From positions 62,001-126,000 of the forward strand of contig NZ_CAJGZQ010000003.1 of the NCBI RefSeq assembly GCF_904846185.1: a stretch of 64,000 nucleotides of DNA, given 5' to 3'. Position 1 is the first letter of the stretch, and every line of letters starts with the position of its first letter. The position numbers and the translations under genes were made by a program. This document shows positions 47,883 to 56,886 of this stretch, piece after piece. Under the pieces are notes generated by a model that made no database searches, was not told where the DNA came from, and saw nothing but the letters and a program-made list of their open reading frames with translations. The stretch comes from Psychrobacter immobilis. GTDB taxonomy: Bacteria > Pseudomonadota > Gammaproteobacteria > Pseudomonadales > Moraxellaceae.

Positions 47883-48062
47883 GGCAGTGCTCCTTTAAAT
47901 ATGAGTAAGCGCTATGAATGATAAAAGCCGTTTGGCGGATTATTCAATACGTCTGAACAGTATAACTTAACCATCAATACTGACGATAGTGCTATGCTTT
48001 AGCGAGTTAATTGTCCATCCATTTATCATGGTAATTTATCAATAAATGCCATGATACGGTGT

Positions 48063-48091
48063 AAAAAACTGGCCATAGCGGGCCAGTTTTT
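48063..48091 (-). terminator. Terminator of glyS
   Basis: AAAACTGGCC and GGCCAGTTTT pair around a 6-base loop with T tract, 43 bases past the glyS stop. Confidence 0.85.
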
Positions 48092-48133
48092 GTATTAAAC
48101 AGAAAATAAAGTGAGCGATCTATATTAGTAAAA

Positions 48134-50227
48134 CTATAGCTGCAACTCACTGATATCAGCGACGGTTAAAAACAATGCGCGTACTTGCTTAAGCAGCGCT
48201 AAGCGGTTGTTTTTAAGGGCGGCGTCTTCACTGTTGACCATCACATTATCAAAGAATTGCGTCAACGGCTCATCTAAGCTGGCAAGCGTTTGCAATACTT
48301 GTGTGTAATCCGCTTGTTCTAGCAGCGGTTTAACCGCCGTCTGCGCTTGCAGCACGCTTGCATATAAACTTTGCTCGGCAGATTCAGACAATAGCGATTC
48401 ATCGACAGTATCAGCGACACTCACTTCTGATTTGGCCAATATATTGGCGACACGCTTGTTTGAATCAGCAAGCATTGAAGCTTGTGACAATTCGCTAAAC
48501 GTTTGAACAGCGCGAATACGCTGATCAAAATCAAGCGGCATATGCGGGTTAATCGCTTGCACGGCCTGAATGATATCGACGCTCACGCCCTGCTCGGTAT
48601 ACATCGCACGATAGCGCGAGTTTAAGAATGCCATGACCTGAGTAAACGTATCACCCATTTTTTCAATCTTGCTGCCTTCAGCGTCACTATAGCCTTTGAT
48701 TGCTTGTTCAACGAGCGCAACCAGATTAATTGGCAATTGCTTTTCGATCAAAATACGCAAGATACCGATGGCTGAACGACGTAGGCTGAACGGATCTTTT
48801 GAACCCGTCGGTGCTTGGTCAATGGCAAAAATACCAACAAGCGTATCTAAACGGTCGGCTAATGCTAAGCAAATGCCAATTGGTGTTTGTGGTAATACGT
48901 CACCGCTGAACTTGGGCAAATATTGCTCTTCTAAACTTGCCGCGACTGCTTCAGGCTCATTATTCAAACGCGCATAATAAGTGCCTGCAATGCCTTGTAA
49001 TTCAGGATATTCACCTACGAGCGAGCTAGCTAAATCTGCTTTGGATAAAATACCCGCACGCACCGTTTCATCGATATCAATCTGCTGACCTTGCTGTTGC
49101 ATCAAGGCGGCAATAAAGGCGGCAAGCTTGGCAATACGCTCAGATTTTTCCCAAATCGTACCCAGCTTGTCTTGGAAAACGCGAGTTTTGAGGCTTTCTG
49201 TCAACGCAAACAATGGCTGCTTCTGGTCTTGCAAGAAGAAAAACTCGGCATCGGCTAAACGCGGACGTACGACTTTCTCATTACCTTCGATAATTTGATT
49301 GGGATCTTTTGACTCAATGTTGGTAATAAAAATAAAGTAAGGCTGCAACTTGCCTGCTTTATCAGTTAAGCAAAAATACTTCTGATCCGCTTGCATGGTA
49401 GAGATAAGCGCTTCTTGCGGTACCTGTAAAAAACGTGGCTCAAAGCTTGCTCGCAGTGCAATCGGAAAATCAACCAATGCGGTGACTTCATCCAACAAAT
49501 CTTGCGGCACGATAGCATCAGCATTGACCTCATCTGCTAGTGCTTTGACTTGGTTTTTGATCAGCATTTGACGCTTATCAAAATCAGCCACGACTTTTAA
49601 ACCGCCTAGTAATTCTTCGTAGTCATTGGCGTGCGCAATCTCATGATAGTTAGGACTATGGAAGCGGTGGCCACGAGTTTGCGTGCCTGTTTGATGGCCT
49701 TGGATAGTCGCATCAATGACAGTACTATCTTGCATCAATACCGCCCACTGGACTGGACGCACAAATTCATTGCGGCTGGCACCTGAACGCATACGCTTAG
49801 CAATCGGTAGATTGTCTAGTGCAGTCTGAAAAATGGTAGCTAACAGTTCAGTAGTTGCTTGACCATGAATGACTTGCTCATAACCAACATAATTACCTTT
49901 GTCGGTGTTAATCGTTATCAGCTCACTGGCTTCAATGCCTAAACCCTTGGCAAAACCCATTGCTGCACGTGTTGGATTACCTTCCGCATCAAAGGCAGCT
50001 TTAATCGCAGGACCGCGCTTTTGCTCGCTACGATCCGGCTGCTTATCGCTAATGCCCTGAATTTGAAGCGCTAAACGACGCGGGGCAGCAAAGGCTTTGA
50101 TACTATCGAAGCTAATTTCTGCTTCATTCAATTGTTCAGTGACACTCGCTTGTAGCGCATCACGTAGAGGTTTTAGGCTTTTTGGAGGTAGCTCTTCACA
50201 CCCCAGTTCAAATAGAATAGTACTCAT
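48134..50227 (-). CDS. glyS: Glycyl-tRNA synthetase beta subunit
   Basis: GlyS forms the alpha2beta2 glycyl-tRNA synthetase with GlyQ and contacts the tRNA. The 697-residue protein begins with the conserved ILFELGCEELPPKSLKPL and contains FAAPRRLALQI, RGPAIKAAFD, EYPELQGIAGTYYA and the C-terminal anticodon-binding part VAVLLEQ-type helices (NNRLALLKQVRALFL). AGGAG precedes the ATG. glyQ lies 9 bases upstream. Confidence 0.96.
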   Translation of the reverse strand: MSTILFELGCEELPPKSLKPLRDALQASVTEQLNEAEISFDSIKAFAAPRRLALQIQGISDKQPDRSEQKRGPAIKAAFDAEGNPTRAAMGFAKGLGIEASELITINTDKGNYVGYEQVIHGQATTELLATIFQTALDNLPIAKRMRSGASRNEFVRPVQWAVLMQDSTVIDATIQGHQTGTQTRGHRFHSPNYHEIAHANDYEELLGGLKVVADFDKRQMLIKNQVKALADEVNADAIVPQDLLDEVTALVDFPIALRASFEPRFLQVPQEALISTMQADQKYFCLTDKAGKLQPYFIFITNIESKDPNQIIEGNEKVVRPRLADAEFFFLQDQKQPLFALTESLKTRVFQDKLGTIWEKSERIAKLAAFIAALMQQQGQQIDIDETVRAGILSKADLASSLVGEYPELQGIAGTYYARLNNEPEAVAASLEEQYLPKFSGDVLPQTPIGICLALADRLDTLVGIFAIDQAPTGSKDPFSLRRSAIGILRILIEKQLPINLVALVEQAIKGYSDAEGSKIEKMGDTFTQVMAFLNSRYRAMYTEQGVSVDIIQAVQAINPHMPLDFDQRIRAVQTFSELSQASMLADSNKRVANILAKSEVSVADTVDESLLSESAEQSLYASVLQAQTAVKPLLEQADYTQVLQTLASLDEPLTQFFDNVMVNSEDAALKNNRLALLKQVRALFLTVADISELQL

Positions 50228-50236
50228 GGGATGCTC

Positions 50237-51289
50237 CTATTTATTAGTAGTTTGGTTGTTGTCAGTAGCTTGATTATTTTCTGTACTTTCAGTTGCAGCG
50301 TCTTCTTTGGGCAAATACTTATCGAGCGCCGCTTGACGATGCGCCTCATCCGCTAATGGAAAACCCAATTTTGCGCGTGCTTCAACGTAACCAATGGCAA
50401 CCTTACGGGCAAGCGTACGCACACGTAGGATAAAACGCTGACGTTCGGTCACTGAAATCGCACCACGAGCGTCGAGTAAATTAAAAGCATGTGAGGCTTT
50501 TAGTACCATCTCATAGGCAGGTAATGGCAACCCTTCAGCAACCAATTTATCTGCTTGCTGCTCATAAAAGTCAAACATCTGACCCATCATTGGCACATCA
50601 GCGTGCTCAAAGTTATAGGTAGACTGTTCCACTTCATTTTGATGAAAAACATCGCCATAAGTCACACGACCAAATTCACCATCTGCCCAAACCAAATCGT
50701 AAACGCTATCAACGCCTTGCACATACATCGCCAAGCGTTCAAGACCATAAGTGATTTCGCCAGTTACTGGGAAACACTCAATGCCGCCCACTTGCTGGAA
50801 GTAGGTAAACTGGGTCACTTCCATACCGTTAAGCCAAATCTCCCAACCAAGTCCCCACGCACCTAGCGTAGGCGACTCCCAGTTGTCTTCGACGAAACGC
50901 ACATCATGTACCAACGGATCGATACCAATGGCTCTTAGCGAGTCCAAATACAGCTCTTGGATATTGGGTGGATTTGGCTTTAGCACCACTTGAAACTGAT
51001 AGTAATGCTGCAAGCGGTTGGGGTTGTCACCGTAGCGACCATCAGTTGGACGACGTGATGGCTGCACATAGGCAGCATTCCAACGCTCAGGACCTAACGA
51101 GCGTAAAAATGTCGCGGTGTGAAAAGTACCCGCGCCGACTTCCATATCATAAGGCTGCAAGATAACACAGCCCTTATCTGCCCAATAATTCTGTAGGGTT
51201 AGGATTAAATCCTGAAACGTCATCGGTTGAGGGTCTGTATTTTCTATCATCGGAGTTGTCGCTTGGGATGTCATAGTTTGGGTTTTCAT
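50237..51289 (-). CDS. glyQ: Glycyl-tRNA synthetase alpha subunit
   Basis: GlyQ carries the class II catalytic core. The protein shows [56 protein letters not shown] (motif 2), [20 protein letters not shown] and the motif 3 segment [12 protein letters not shown]. The tail is Asn/Thr/Ala-rich. Several starts are possible: GTG at 51379 and ATGs at 51289, 51274 and 51223. None has a clear ribosome-binding site; 51289 gives 350 residues, and the conserved part begins at 51223. Confidence 0.94.
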   Translation of the reverse strand: MKTQTMTSQATTPMIENTDPQPMTFQDLILTLQNYWADKGCVILQPYDMEVGAGTFHTATFLRSLGPERWNAAYVQPSRRPTDGRYGDNPNRLQHYYQFQVVLKPNPPNIQELYLDSLRAIGIDPLVHDVRFVEDNWESPTLGAWGLGWEIWLNGMEVTQFTYFQQVGGIECFPVTGEITYGLERLAMYVQGVDSVYDLVWADGEFGRVTYGDVFHQNEVEQSTYNFEHADVPMMGQMFDFYEQQADKLVAEGLPLPAYEMVLKASHAFNLLDARGAISVTERQRFILRVRTLARKVAIGYVEARAKLGFPLADEAHRQAALDKYLPKEDAATESTENNQATDNNQTTNK

Positions 51290-51711
51290 AGTAAAGCCAC
51301 TGTGGAATGGATATTTATAAATAAAGTTTTGATAGCACTCGTATAGCCTATTCGGCAACGACTCTATTTGCCTGCTCACCTTACTAAAAATTGACTATTT
51401 TATCTATATTTACATCAATTAAATTTATGCTGCAGACCTAAACCAGTCGTTATAAGGCTCATTTGTAATCAAACTACTGCAATATAGAAGGCACAAAAGT
51501 AGCAGATAAAAAAATACCCAAATGCGCGAGCATCTGGGCAGGAGGAAAGGTATGTCTTTGGTATCCTGATGAGTCAGGCTTTTTGTTTTTTAGTCGAACT
51601 GCTATTCTCTTTTTTTGGTAAAAATCTATCTGAACTAATTTCTATAGTAATTCTATTAAAACGATACTGCTATTAAGCTGTTAAAAAGATACGAGCAAAT
51701 ATGAAATAACC
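51290..51711. other. Spacer upstream of glyQ
   Basis: About 420 bases. It holds a hairpin terminator (next entry) for the PspC-like gene and should contain the glyQS promoter. No glycine riboswitch or small gene is visible. Confidence 0.4.
51507..51539 (-). terminator. Probable terminator of the PspC-like gene
   Basis: On the minus strand CCCAGATGC pairs with GCATTTGGG (one mismatch) around a 5-base loop, then T-rich DNA. It lies about 170 bases past the stop. Confidence 0.55.
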
Positions 51712-51924
51712 TTACTGGTAAGAGGCATTAGTCGCTTTTGGCATGATTATCCATAAAATTATATAAATTAAGATGCCAGGTACTGCTGCACTCAAAGATG
51801 AGATAATCACGAATAATACTCTCACCCAAGTTGGTGACCAACCAACGTATTCGGCAATGCCGCCCATCACACCTGCTATCATGCGATTGTTCTGTGAGCG
51901 ATGTAGTTTTGCTAGTTTAGCCAA
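51712..51924 (-). CDS. PspC-domain small membrane protein, TTG start
   Basis: The protein is a single PspC domain: HRSQNNRMIAGVMGGIAEYVG with conserved Arg/Gly residues, then one long transmembrane segment VLFVIISSLSAAVPGILIYI and IILWIIMPK. PspC domains sense envelope stress in the Psp system, but pspA and pspB are not nearby and PspC-only proteins are widespread. The frame opens at a TTG at 51960 without a ribosome-binding site. GAGAGG lies 8 bases before a TTG at 51924, giving a typical 70-residue protein. Confidence 0.75.
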   Translation of the reverse strand: MAKLAKLHRSQNNRMIAGVMGGIAEYVGWSPTWVRVLFVIISSLSAAVPGILIYIILWIIMPKATNASYQ

Positions 51925-51960
51925 ATCAAATACCTCTCTATCATTTCTATTGTTATTCAA

Positions 51961-52486
51961 AATTCTGCTTTTTACTTTTTTTCTTCTATTTTTATGCTTT
52001 TTTTCCGATTCTAGTCAGGAAACTACTTAGCCTTCTTAACTTATGAATAAGTATAGCAACTATTTAATATTTATCTGTTGAACGTATAGACGTACTTTGT
52101 GAGTTTATGCTAACCAAGCTTGCCCTAATCTGTCATAAAACCTCATAAACTGCTGATTTTAAATAATTATTTCAAAATGTTTCACGATTAGCTTTATTGC
52201 TGCCATATTACACATGTTGTTACAAATCCAATATTTAGCCATTTTCAGCACATAGATATTGTGTAGATGAAACTTCAGAAATGGTGAGATACTCAAACAA
52301 TTACAGTTAAATTAATAGCTTGGTCATATTTTTATCAGAAAACAGTCGTATAAAAAAACACCCCTTTACAATAACCTACCTGTAAATCGCCTTAAACCTT
52401 TATAACATGCTGGTAAATAACAGATATTCCAGCAGTCTATCTATAAAATTAGTGCGATGAAGCATGACTAAAAATTAAGGAAAGCT
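51961..52486. other. Long spacer upstream of nadR
   Basis: About 530 AT-rich bases between divergent genes. It holds one inverted repeat (52365-52386, next entry). I see no small gene, RNA signature or riboswitch. Confidence 0.4.
52365..52386. promoter_or_regulatory. Inverted repeat upstream of nadR, candidate operator
   Basis: TTTACA and TGTAAA are perfect inverted arms separated by 10 bases, about 100 bases before the nadR start. An operator role is inferred only from symmetry and position. Confidence 0.3.
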
Positions 52487-53527
52487 ATGTACGAGTCAGG
52501 ATTGATGATTGGACATTTTGAGCCACTACACTTAGGTCAAATGCGCAGTATATTGGCTGCGGCAGGACAAGCGAAAACCTTGCATATTATCATTATGGCG
52601 CATCCAGCACCGCATCCAGACTTTGACATTACTTTGCAAGACAAAGCACGTTGGCTACAGATGGCGTGTGCTGATTTGCCATTTATCCAGATTCATACCA
52701 CTCATGAGATTGAGCTGCCGCTACATGATAGCTTCGTTGATGTGACAATCGACATTCCTGCCAGCAATGCCAAACTACAACGTTTGACGACAGCGCTCGA
52801 CTTACCAGCAGATACAGTATTGTTTGTCGCAGAAAACCATCCATTGGCGCAGAGTGGTGTCTATGAGCGATTATCGATACCAGTCGTCACGACCCCGCTA
52901 CAGCCTGAGTTTGATTCTTATGCCATCGCTCGTAATCCAGTCGCGCATTGGTCAGCCATTCACCCGCAAGCGCGCGGCGACTATACCAAAACGGTGGCGA
53001 TTGTTGGCGGCGAAAGTTCGGGTAAGACCACATTGGTGCATAAACTGGCCAATTATTATGGCGCCAGCTTTGCTTTAGAGATGGGACGCTTATATGTCGG
53101 TACAGATTTGGGCGGTAGTGAAGTCGGTCTACAATACAATGACTATGGTCCGATTGCCCTTCAGCATGCTCAAGCTATAAGAGATGCGGCGGCTAATGCG
53201 ACCGCTCCTGTCACCATCGTTGATACCGATTTTGTGACCACTCAAGCATTTTGTGAAGAATATGAAGGTCGCAGCCATCCTTTTGTGGCGGCTTGTATCG
53301 ATGAGTTTCGCTTAGATCATACCATTATGCTGGATAACAATACGCCGTGGATTGATGATGGCATGCGCTCATTGGGCACGCCTGAGGCGCGTGGACGCTT
53401 TGAGCAACGTCTCGTCGATATTTTTGCTCGTCATGATATCAAACCACACATGGTTGATCAGCCAGATTACGATGCGCGCTATCAGCAAGCGCTGCTGCTT
53501 ATCGATCAGTATGTTTATGGCAGATAG
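52487..53527 (+). CDS. nadR: NadR-like ribosylnicotinamide kinase with degenerate adenylyltransferase domain
   Basis: NadR proteins combine NMN adenylyltransferase and ribosylnicotinamide kinase. The N-terminal domain (about 1-165) starts GLMIGHFEPLHLGQ: the family HxGH ends in Gln instead of His. Where relatives have ISGTKIRENP this protein reads SYAIARNP. The C-terminal kinase domain is intact, with P-loop IVGGESSGKTT, VDTDFVTTQAF and FRLDHTIMLDNNTPWIDDG. No DNA-binding HTH is present, so it is not a repressor of the enterobacterial type. AAGGA precedes the ATG, and pnuC follows on the same strand. Confidence 0.88.
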   Translation: MYESGLMIGHFEPLHLGQMRSILAAAGQAKTLHIIIMAHPAPHPDFDITLQDKARWLQMACADLPFIQIHTTHEIELPLHDSFVDVTIDIPASNAKLQRLTTALDLPADTVLFVAENHPLAQSGVYERLSIPVVTTPLQPEFDSYAIARNPVAHWSAIHPQARGDYTKTVAIVGGESSGKTTLVHKLANYYGASFALEMGRLYVGTDLGGSEVGLQYNDYGPIALQHAQAIRDAAANATAPVTIVDTDFVTTQAFCEEYEGRSHPFVAACIDEFRLDHTIMLDNNTPWIDDGMRSLGTPEARGRFEQRLVDIFARHDIKPHMVDQPDYDARYQQALLLIDQYVYGR

Positions 53528-53534
53528 AGGAGAT

Positions 53535-53579
53535 GGTAAAAATAGCGATGGCAAGAATAGCGATAATACAAAAATAATA
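53535..53579. repeat. Imperfect 15-bp tandem repeat between nadR and pnuC
   Basis: GGTAAAAATAGCGAT and GGCAAGAATAGCGAT are adjacent, followed by a decayed third unit (AATACAAAAATAATA). The array begins 7 bases past the nadR stop. Confidence 0.75.
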
Positions 53580-53640
53580 TGATACTAAAAAATAAAATAA
53601 GAACTCATTGTAGTTTTAATACTTTAAGGAAAAAGGCTTT

Positions 53641-54372
53641 ATGCGTATTCAGCTATTAGATAATATTACTGGAAAGTGGGCGATGCAATGGATTGTCACT
53701 TGGTTCATTTGCGGGGTGATAGCATTATCCGCAGGTTTTTGGCTCACGACAGAACACACCACACTTGATATGTTTTATTTGGGCGTGTCTTTCGTTGGTT
53801 TGGTCTGTGTGGTTTCGCTATCATTTCGCAAAAATGTCATGGGCAACGGGTTGGGAATGGCAGCGACTGCGGGAGAAGTCGTCGTGCAGGCGACGTCTGG
53901 TGCAGTCGGTTTGATGCTCGCGCCGCTCTTTAACTTTTTCACCCATGTCTACGGTATTTTTTATTGGTCAAAACATACCGATCCTGATGGCGACATGATA
54001 CCAAAGGCGGCGAGCAAAGCGGTTTGGTTGATTACCGCCGCCTTTATTATTATTGGTCTCGCACTTTTCCCCACGGTGAATGATTTACTCGCCAGCTATG
54101 GCTATGCAGTGGTTGAAGATGATAATAGCAAATTCCTAGGATTTATCTCCTTCTTTTGGATCAACGTCATTGCTTTTGTCCTCTCCATTACTGCACAAGC
54201 CGCGATGATTTTGCGCTATTCATTTAACTGGTGGTTATGGATTATCGTTAACTTTGTCTGGCTCATCGTCAATTTAATGTCGGGCAATTACATTTTTGCC
54301 ATTCAAACCATGATATATCAAATAAACGCCTTTATTGGTTTGTATGAATGGCAGCGCAGTGAACAAGGTTAA
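53641..54372 (+). CDS. pnuC: Nicotinamide riboside transporter PnuC
   Basis: PnuC carries nicotinamide riboside across the inner membrane by facilitated diffusion, driven by phosphorylation by NadR. The 243-residue protein has seven hydrophobic segments and typical features: FYLGVSFVGLVCVVSLSFRKN, GNGLGMAATAGEVVVQATSGAVG, and the WxxxN motifs near the C-terminus (YSFNWWLWIIVNFVWLIVNL; YQINAFIGLYEWQ). AAGG precedes the ATG. With nadR 113 bases upstream it forms a two-gene salvage unit. Confidence 0.9.
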   Translation: MRIQLLDNITGKWAMQWIVTWFICGVIALSAGFWLTTEHTTLDMFYLGVSFVGLVCVVSLSFRKNVMGNGLGMAATAGEVVVQATSGAVGLMLAPLFNFFTHVYGIFYWSKHTDPDGDMIPKAASKAVWLITAAFIIIGLALFPTVNDLLASYGYAVVEDDNSKFLGFISFFWINVIAFVLSITAQAAMILRYSFNWWLWIIVNFVWLIVNLMSGNYIFAIQTMIYQINAFIGLYEWQRSEQG

Positions 54373-54567
54373 CGGTTATCTTGTATGGTCATAAGTGGTG
54401 ATATCTCAAAAGAATAAAACCAAAGAGCTCGCAGATATTGGCAAACATGTTGATAACGTTATAGGTTTTGACTGTGGCGTCTATCAGATAATGTGGTGGA
54501 CTGGCTCAATTAGTGCTACAACTGATAGGAGAGATTTTTCAATTCATCTACTAACATGGAGGTTAGT

Positions 54568-55020
54568 ATGTCTCGTACTCAGCAAAAGCGGCTGTCTAAA
54601 CGCACACTTGAGCAATGGCTTAGTGAATATTCTGTCAGTCATCAAAACCTAGTCAATAAAAAAATCCATTGGCTATGCGTTCCTACTATATTTGTCAGCC
54701 TGTTAGGCATGGGCATGTCGCTATCAGTTTGGTTTACCTTGGTACTTAGCGCGTTGGTATTGTTATTTTATATGCGTTTATCCACGCCGTTATTCTTGGC
54801 GATGGGAATGTTTATTCTTATCTGTTTGTCAGCAATGGCATTATTACCATGGGGCTTTAAGGTTTGGGCGGCTATTTTTGTGGTTGCTTGGATTGGACAG
54901 TTCATTGGTCATAAAATTGAAGGCAAAAAACCCTCGTTTTTTGAAGACTTACAATTTTTATTAATTGGTCCAGCATGGGTAGCTAATAGCTTGATGGGTC
55001 GTAAAAAAAGCCAAGCCTAA
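54568..55020 (+). CDS. Mpo1/DUF962-like membrane protein
   Basis: The 150-residue protein matches the YGL010w/Mpo1 family. It has an N-terminal helix with YSVSHQNLVNKKIHWLCVPTI (conserved His residues), three or four transmembrane segments and GHKIEGKKPSFFEDLQFLLIGPAWV with another conserved His. Yeast Mpo1 is an Fe(II) dioxygenase that oxidises 2-hydroxy fatty acids; the bacterial role is inferred. GGAGG lies 5 bases before the ATG at 54568, so this start is preferred to 54556. Confidence 0.82.
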   Translation: MSRTQQKRLSKRTLEQWLSEYSVSHQNLVNKKIHWLCVPTIFVSLLGMGMSLSVWFTLVLSALVLLFYMRLSTPLFLAMGMFILICLSAMALLPWGFKVWAAIFVVAWIGQFIGHKIEGKKPSFFEDLQFLLIGPAWVANSLMGRKKSQA

Positions 55021-55035
55021 CTATTTATCCTTGAT

Positions 55036-55095
55036 AGTATCTTTAAGCTTAGTATCTTTAAGCTCAGTATCGTTAGAATTAGTACCTAAAAAACC
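55036..55095. repeat. Four-copy imperfect 15-bp tandem repeat
   Basis: AGTATCTTTAAGCTT, AGTATCTTTAAGCTC, AGTATCGTTAGAATT and AGTACCTAAAAAACC follow one another, starting 16 bases past the Mpo1-like stop. Confidence 0.8.
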
Positions 55096-55122
55096 ACCAT
55101 CTAAAATTGATCTTTTTGCTCA

Positions 55123-55160
55123 AAAAAGCACCGCTCGACAATCCGTTAAGTGGTGCTTTG
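55123..55160 (+). terminator. Weak hairpin terminator after the Mpo1-like gene
   Basis: AAAGCACC pairs with GGTGCTTT across a longer loop. The T tract is short, so efficiency is uncertain. Confidence 0.5.
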
Positions 55161-55283
55161 TATATTAAGCTAGCAAAGAACAAATTATGAAAAATAAGCT
55201 ATCAAAAAAATTTATTGACTGTAATTAACTACTCTAACTTTCAGAACAATAACACTGTAAACATAGCGTCAAATAACCACAGC

Positions 55284-55323
55284 AGAACCGTTTACTTCAG
55301 AATAGAACCATTCATTTTAGAAT
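55284..55323. repeat. Two-copy 20-bp tandem duplication
   Basis: AGAACCGTTTACTTCAGAAT and AGAACCATTCATTTTAGAAT are adjacent, followed by a start of a third copy (AGAGCC). Confidence 0.65.
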
Positions 55324-55398
55324 AGAGCCAACAGCATAAGTTCAGCCTATTCGCCCGATAGTTAATACGCGACAAGCCTCTACGCAATGTACTGTAGA

Positions 55399-55767
55399 AA
55401 TTCTTCATTACGCGCCATCACCGGCAGATACAGCACTGGCTGTCCCGTTCTAAACGTTGAGTTGGGTTTTTCTGATCGACACATTGATTTGATCGAAGAA
55501 GGGTATGAGCTGGTCGAGTATTAAGAGCTGCAAGATTCCAGCGACCAAGCAAAACGGCTGGCGCTGACTCGTTATTCGCTCTGTACCAGTCCCGACTATC
55601 TGAGCAGAATGGGATTACTTGAGACGCTAGCAGATTTGAGAAATCATGAATTTTTACAATATGGTCTGGGCAAAAGAAGCAATTTAGAGCTGACGGACGA
55701 AGAAGGCAGAAAGCTTAAGCACAGGATTCATGCCAAAATTAATGCCACTAATGCTGAGTTTTGGTAG
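55399..55767 (+). pseudogene. Remnant of a LysR-type transcriptional regulator (substrate-binding domain)
   Basis: Reading 55453-55767 in one frame gives a recognisable LysR effector domain: VELGFSDRHIDLIEEGYELV, then an in-frame TAA at 55522-55524, then DSSDQAKRLALTRYSLCTSPDYLSRMG, and DLRNHEFLQYG. The order and motifs (SDR.IDLIEEG; RLA; SP.YL) are those of LysR proteins. There is no DNA-binding HTH and no start codon upstream, and the C-terminal half is short. It is a decayed fragment; the frame before 55453 is only loosely LysR-like. Confidence 0.75.
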
Positions 55768-55800
55768 ATATGGCCGTCAAAGGTCAGGGCATTACCTTTA

Positions 55801-55838
55801 TACAAGGTCGATATCTGAATACAGTGTCGATATTTGCT
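55801..55838. repeat. Two-copy 19-bp tandem duplication
   Basis: TACAAGGTCGATATCTGAA is followed by TACAGTGTCGATATTTGCT. It lies between the LysR remnant and the convergent Roadblock gene. Confidence 0.6.
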
Positions 55839-55923
55839 CACGCAAATAATATCACATGTCTATCACAGTCGAATTATCGCTTATAGCCCTACCGAATCCA
55901 GCAATCTTGGTTACTTGTGAGCC

Positions 55924-56349
55924 TTACTCAGTGATAGCAGAAATGACACCAATCAGTTTTTTGGTTTTATATCTTGCTTCTGCTAGTGCCATCTTATTCT
56001 GCGCTACCACAGTCAATACACAAGGTTTACCAATATAGTCAGTTTTGACAAATAGCATATTTCCAGCAGTGGCTTCGACGATAGTGATGTCGCACTTGCC
56101 CTGCTTCATTTGACTCGCGGATGAATCACTCAGTGCTGATAGTGTGCTACTCATCGCTGCAAACTTGTCCGTTTGATTGCTCAATTCACTGATCGAAAAG
56201 CAACTAATGGGAAAGCCATCTGTGGTGCATAAGCTAACCAATATGACTTCTCTATTGGCGTCACACAATGCTTTCATGTGGCTTAATAACGCTATTTTTG
56301 CTGGTGATTTTTCGTCTAATTTTTCTTTTAACATAGTCATATCTGGCAT
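55924..56349 (-). CDS. Roadblock/LC7-domain protein, last gene of the BLUF-GTPase operon
   Basis: The 141-residue soluble protein has the Roadblock/LC7 pattern: an N-terminal helix, strand LVSLCTTDGFPIS, helix (FAAMSSTLSALSDSSASQM), strands DITIVEATAGNMLFV and VLTVVAQNKMALAEARYKTK. These proteins dimerise and serve as GTPase regulators (MglB-type GAPs) or platforms. Its ATG overlaps the stop codon of the GTPase gene by one base (TAATG), so the two are translationally coupled, implying an equimolar complex with the GTPase. It differs from the first Roadblock protein of the cluster, so they are probably not interchangeable. Confidence 0.82.
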   Translation of the reverse strand: MPDMTMLKEKLDEKSPAKIALLSHMKALCDANREVILVSLCTTDGFPISCFSISELSNQTDKFAAMSSTLSALSDSSASQMKQGKCDITIVEATAGNMLFVKTDYIGKPCVLTVVAQNKMALAEARYKTKKLIGVISAITE

Positions 56350-56882
56350 TAGTCTTGATTATTAAGGGTATTAAATAATGACAACAGAGACACAGCGGAC
56401 TCTCTGTTCCTAGGATCTGTATAGAGCACAGGTGCCACCACATTATGCTGCATCAACATCACTCTTATTTCTTGTCCCAGTGCTGAAAGACTATCTTTGT
56501 CAGCATCTTCGCAATGAGTGATGCCAATGATACACGTGGTCTGATTTTTTTCTGGTGCAAAAAAGTGTAACAGCTTATCTAAATTGGCATAATCGGGTGT
56601 CTCGCCATATCTAATCAAAATGAGCAATCCCCATAGCGACTGATTGACAAACTCCCATAAAAAAGAAAACCGCTCTTGACCTGGCACACCGTAAATACCT
56701 AGCGCCATATCGTCAGACAGAGTGATGCGCCCATAATCGATACCGACCGTCGTGTACTCTTTACCGATATCGATACTAGATTTTGCTTCTGTTTCGATGG
56801 GGCTTATCTCGCTTAGGGTTTTGACCAACCGAGTCTTTCCAGCACCTACTTCCCCAATGATTGCTAGTTTCTGATAATTCAA
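56349..56882 (-). CDS. Ras/MglA-like small GTPase (COG2229 type), TTG start
   Basis: The 177-residue protein has P-loop GEVGAGKT (10-17), a switch I-like TTVGIDYG (44-51) and a switch [10 protein letters not shown] (65-72). The usual DxxG Asp is Gly, as in many prokaryotic COG2229/CvnD-type GTPases. The base-recognition site reads ITHCEDAD (121-128) instead of NKxD. It therefore binds nucleotide, but its hydrolysis needs testing. The start is TTG, supported by GAGG 7 bases upstream and only 4 bases after the BLUF gene stop. It lies between a BLUF sensor and a Roadblock gene. Confidence 0.85.
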   Translation of the reverse strand: MNYQKLAIIGEVGAGKTRLVKTLSEISPIETEAKSSIDIGKEYTTVGIDYGRITLSDDMALGIYGVPGQERFSFLWEFVNQSLWGLLILIRYGETPDYANLDKLLHFFAPEKNQTTCIIGITHCEDADKDSLSALGQEIRVMLMQHNVVAPVLYTDPRNRESAVSLLSLFNTLNNQD

Positions 56883-56886
56883 TTTT

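Noticed and set aside
54395..54652. 85-residue plus-strand frame between pnuC and the Mpo1-like gene
   Set aside because: It overlaps the Mpo1-like start, where GGAGG marks the real ATG, and its protein has no family-like features.
55856..56038. 60-residue plus-strand frame overlapping the last Roadblock gene
   Set aside because: It lies opposite the Roadblock coding sequence, which is supported by motifs and coupling to the GTPase gene.
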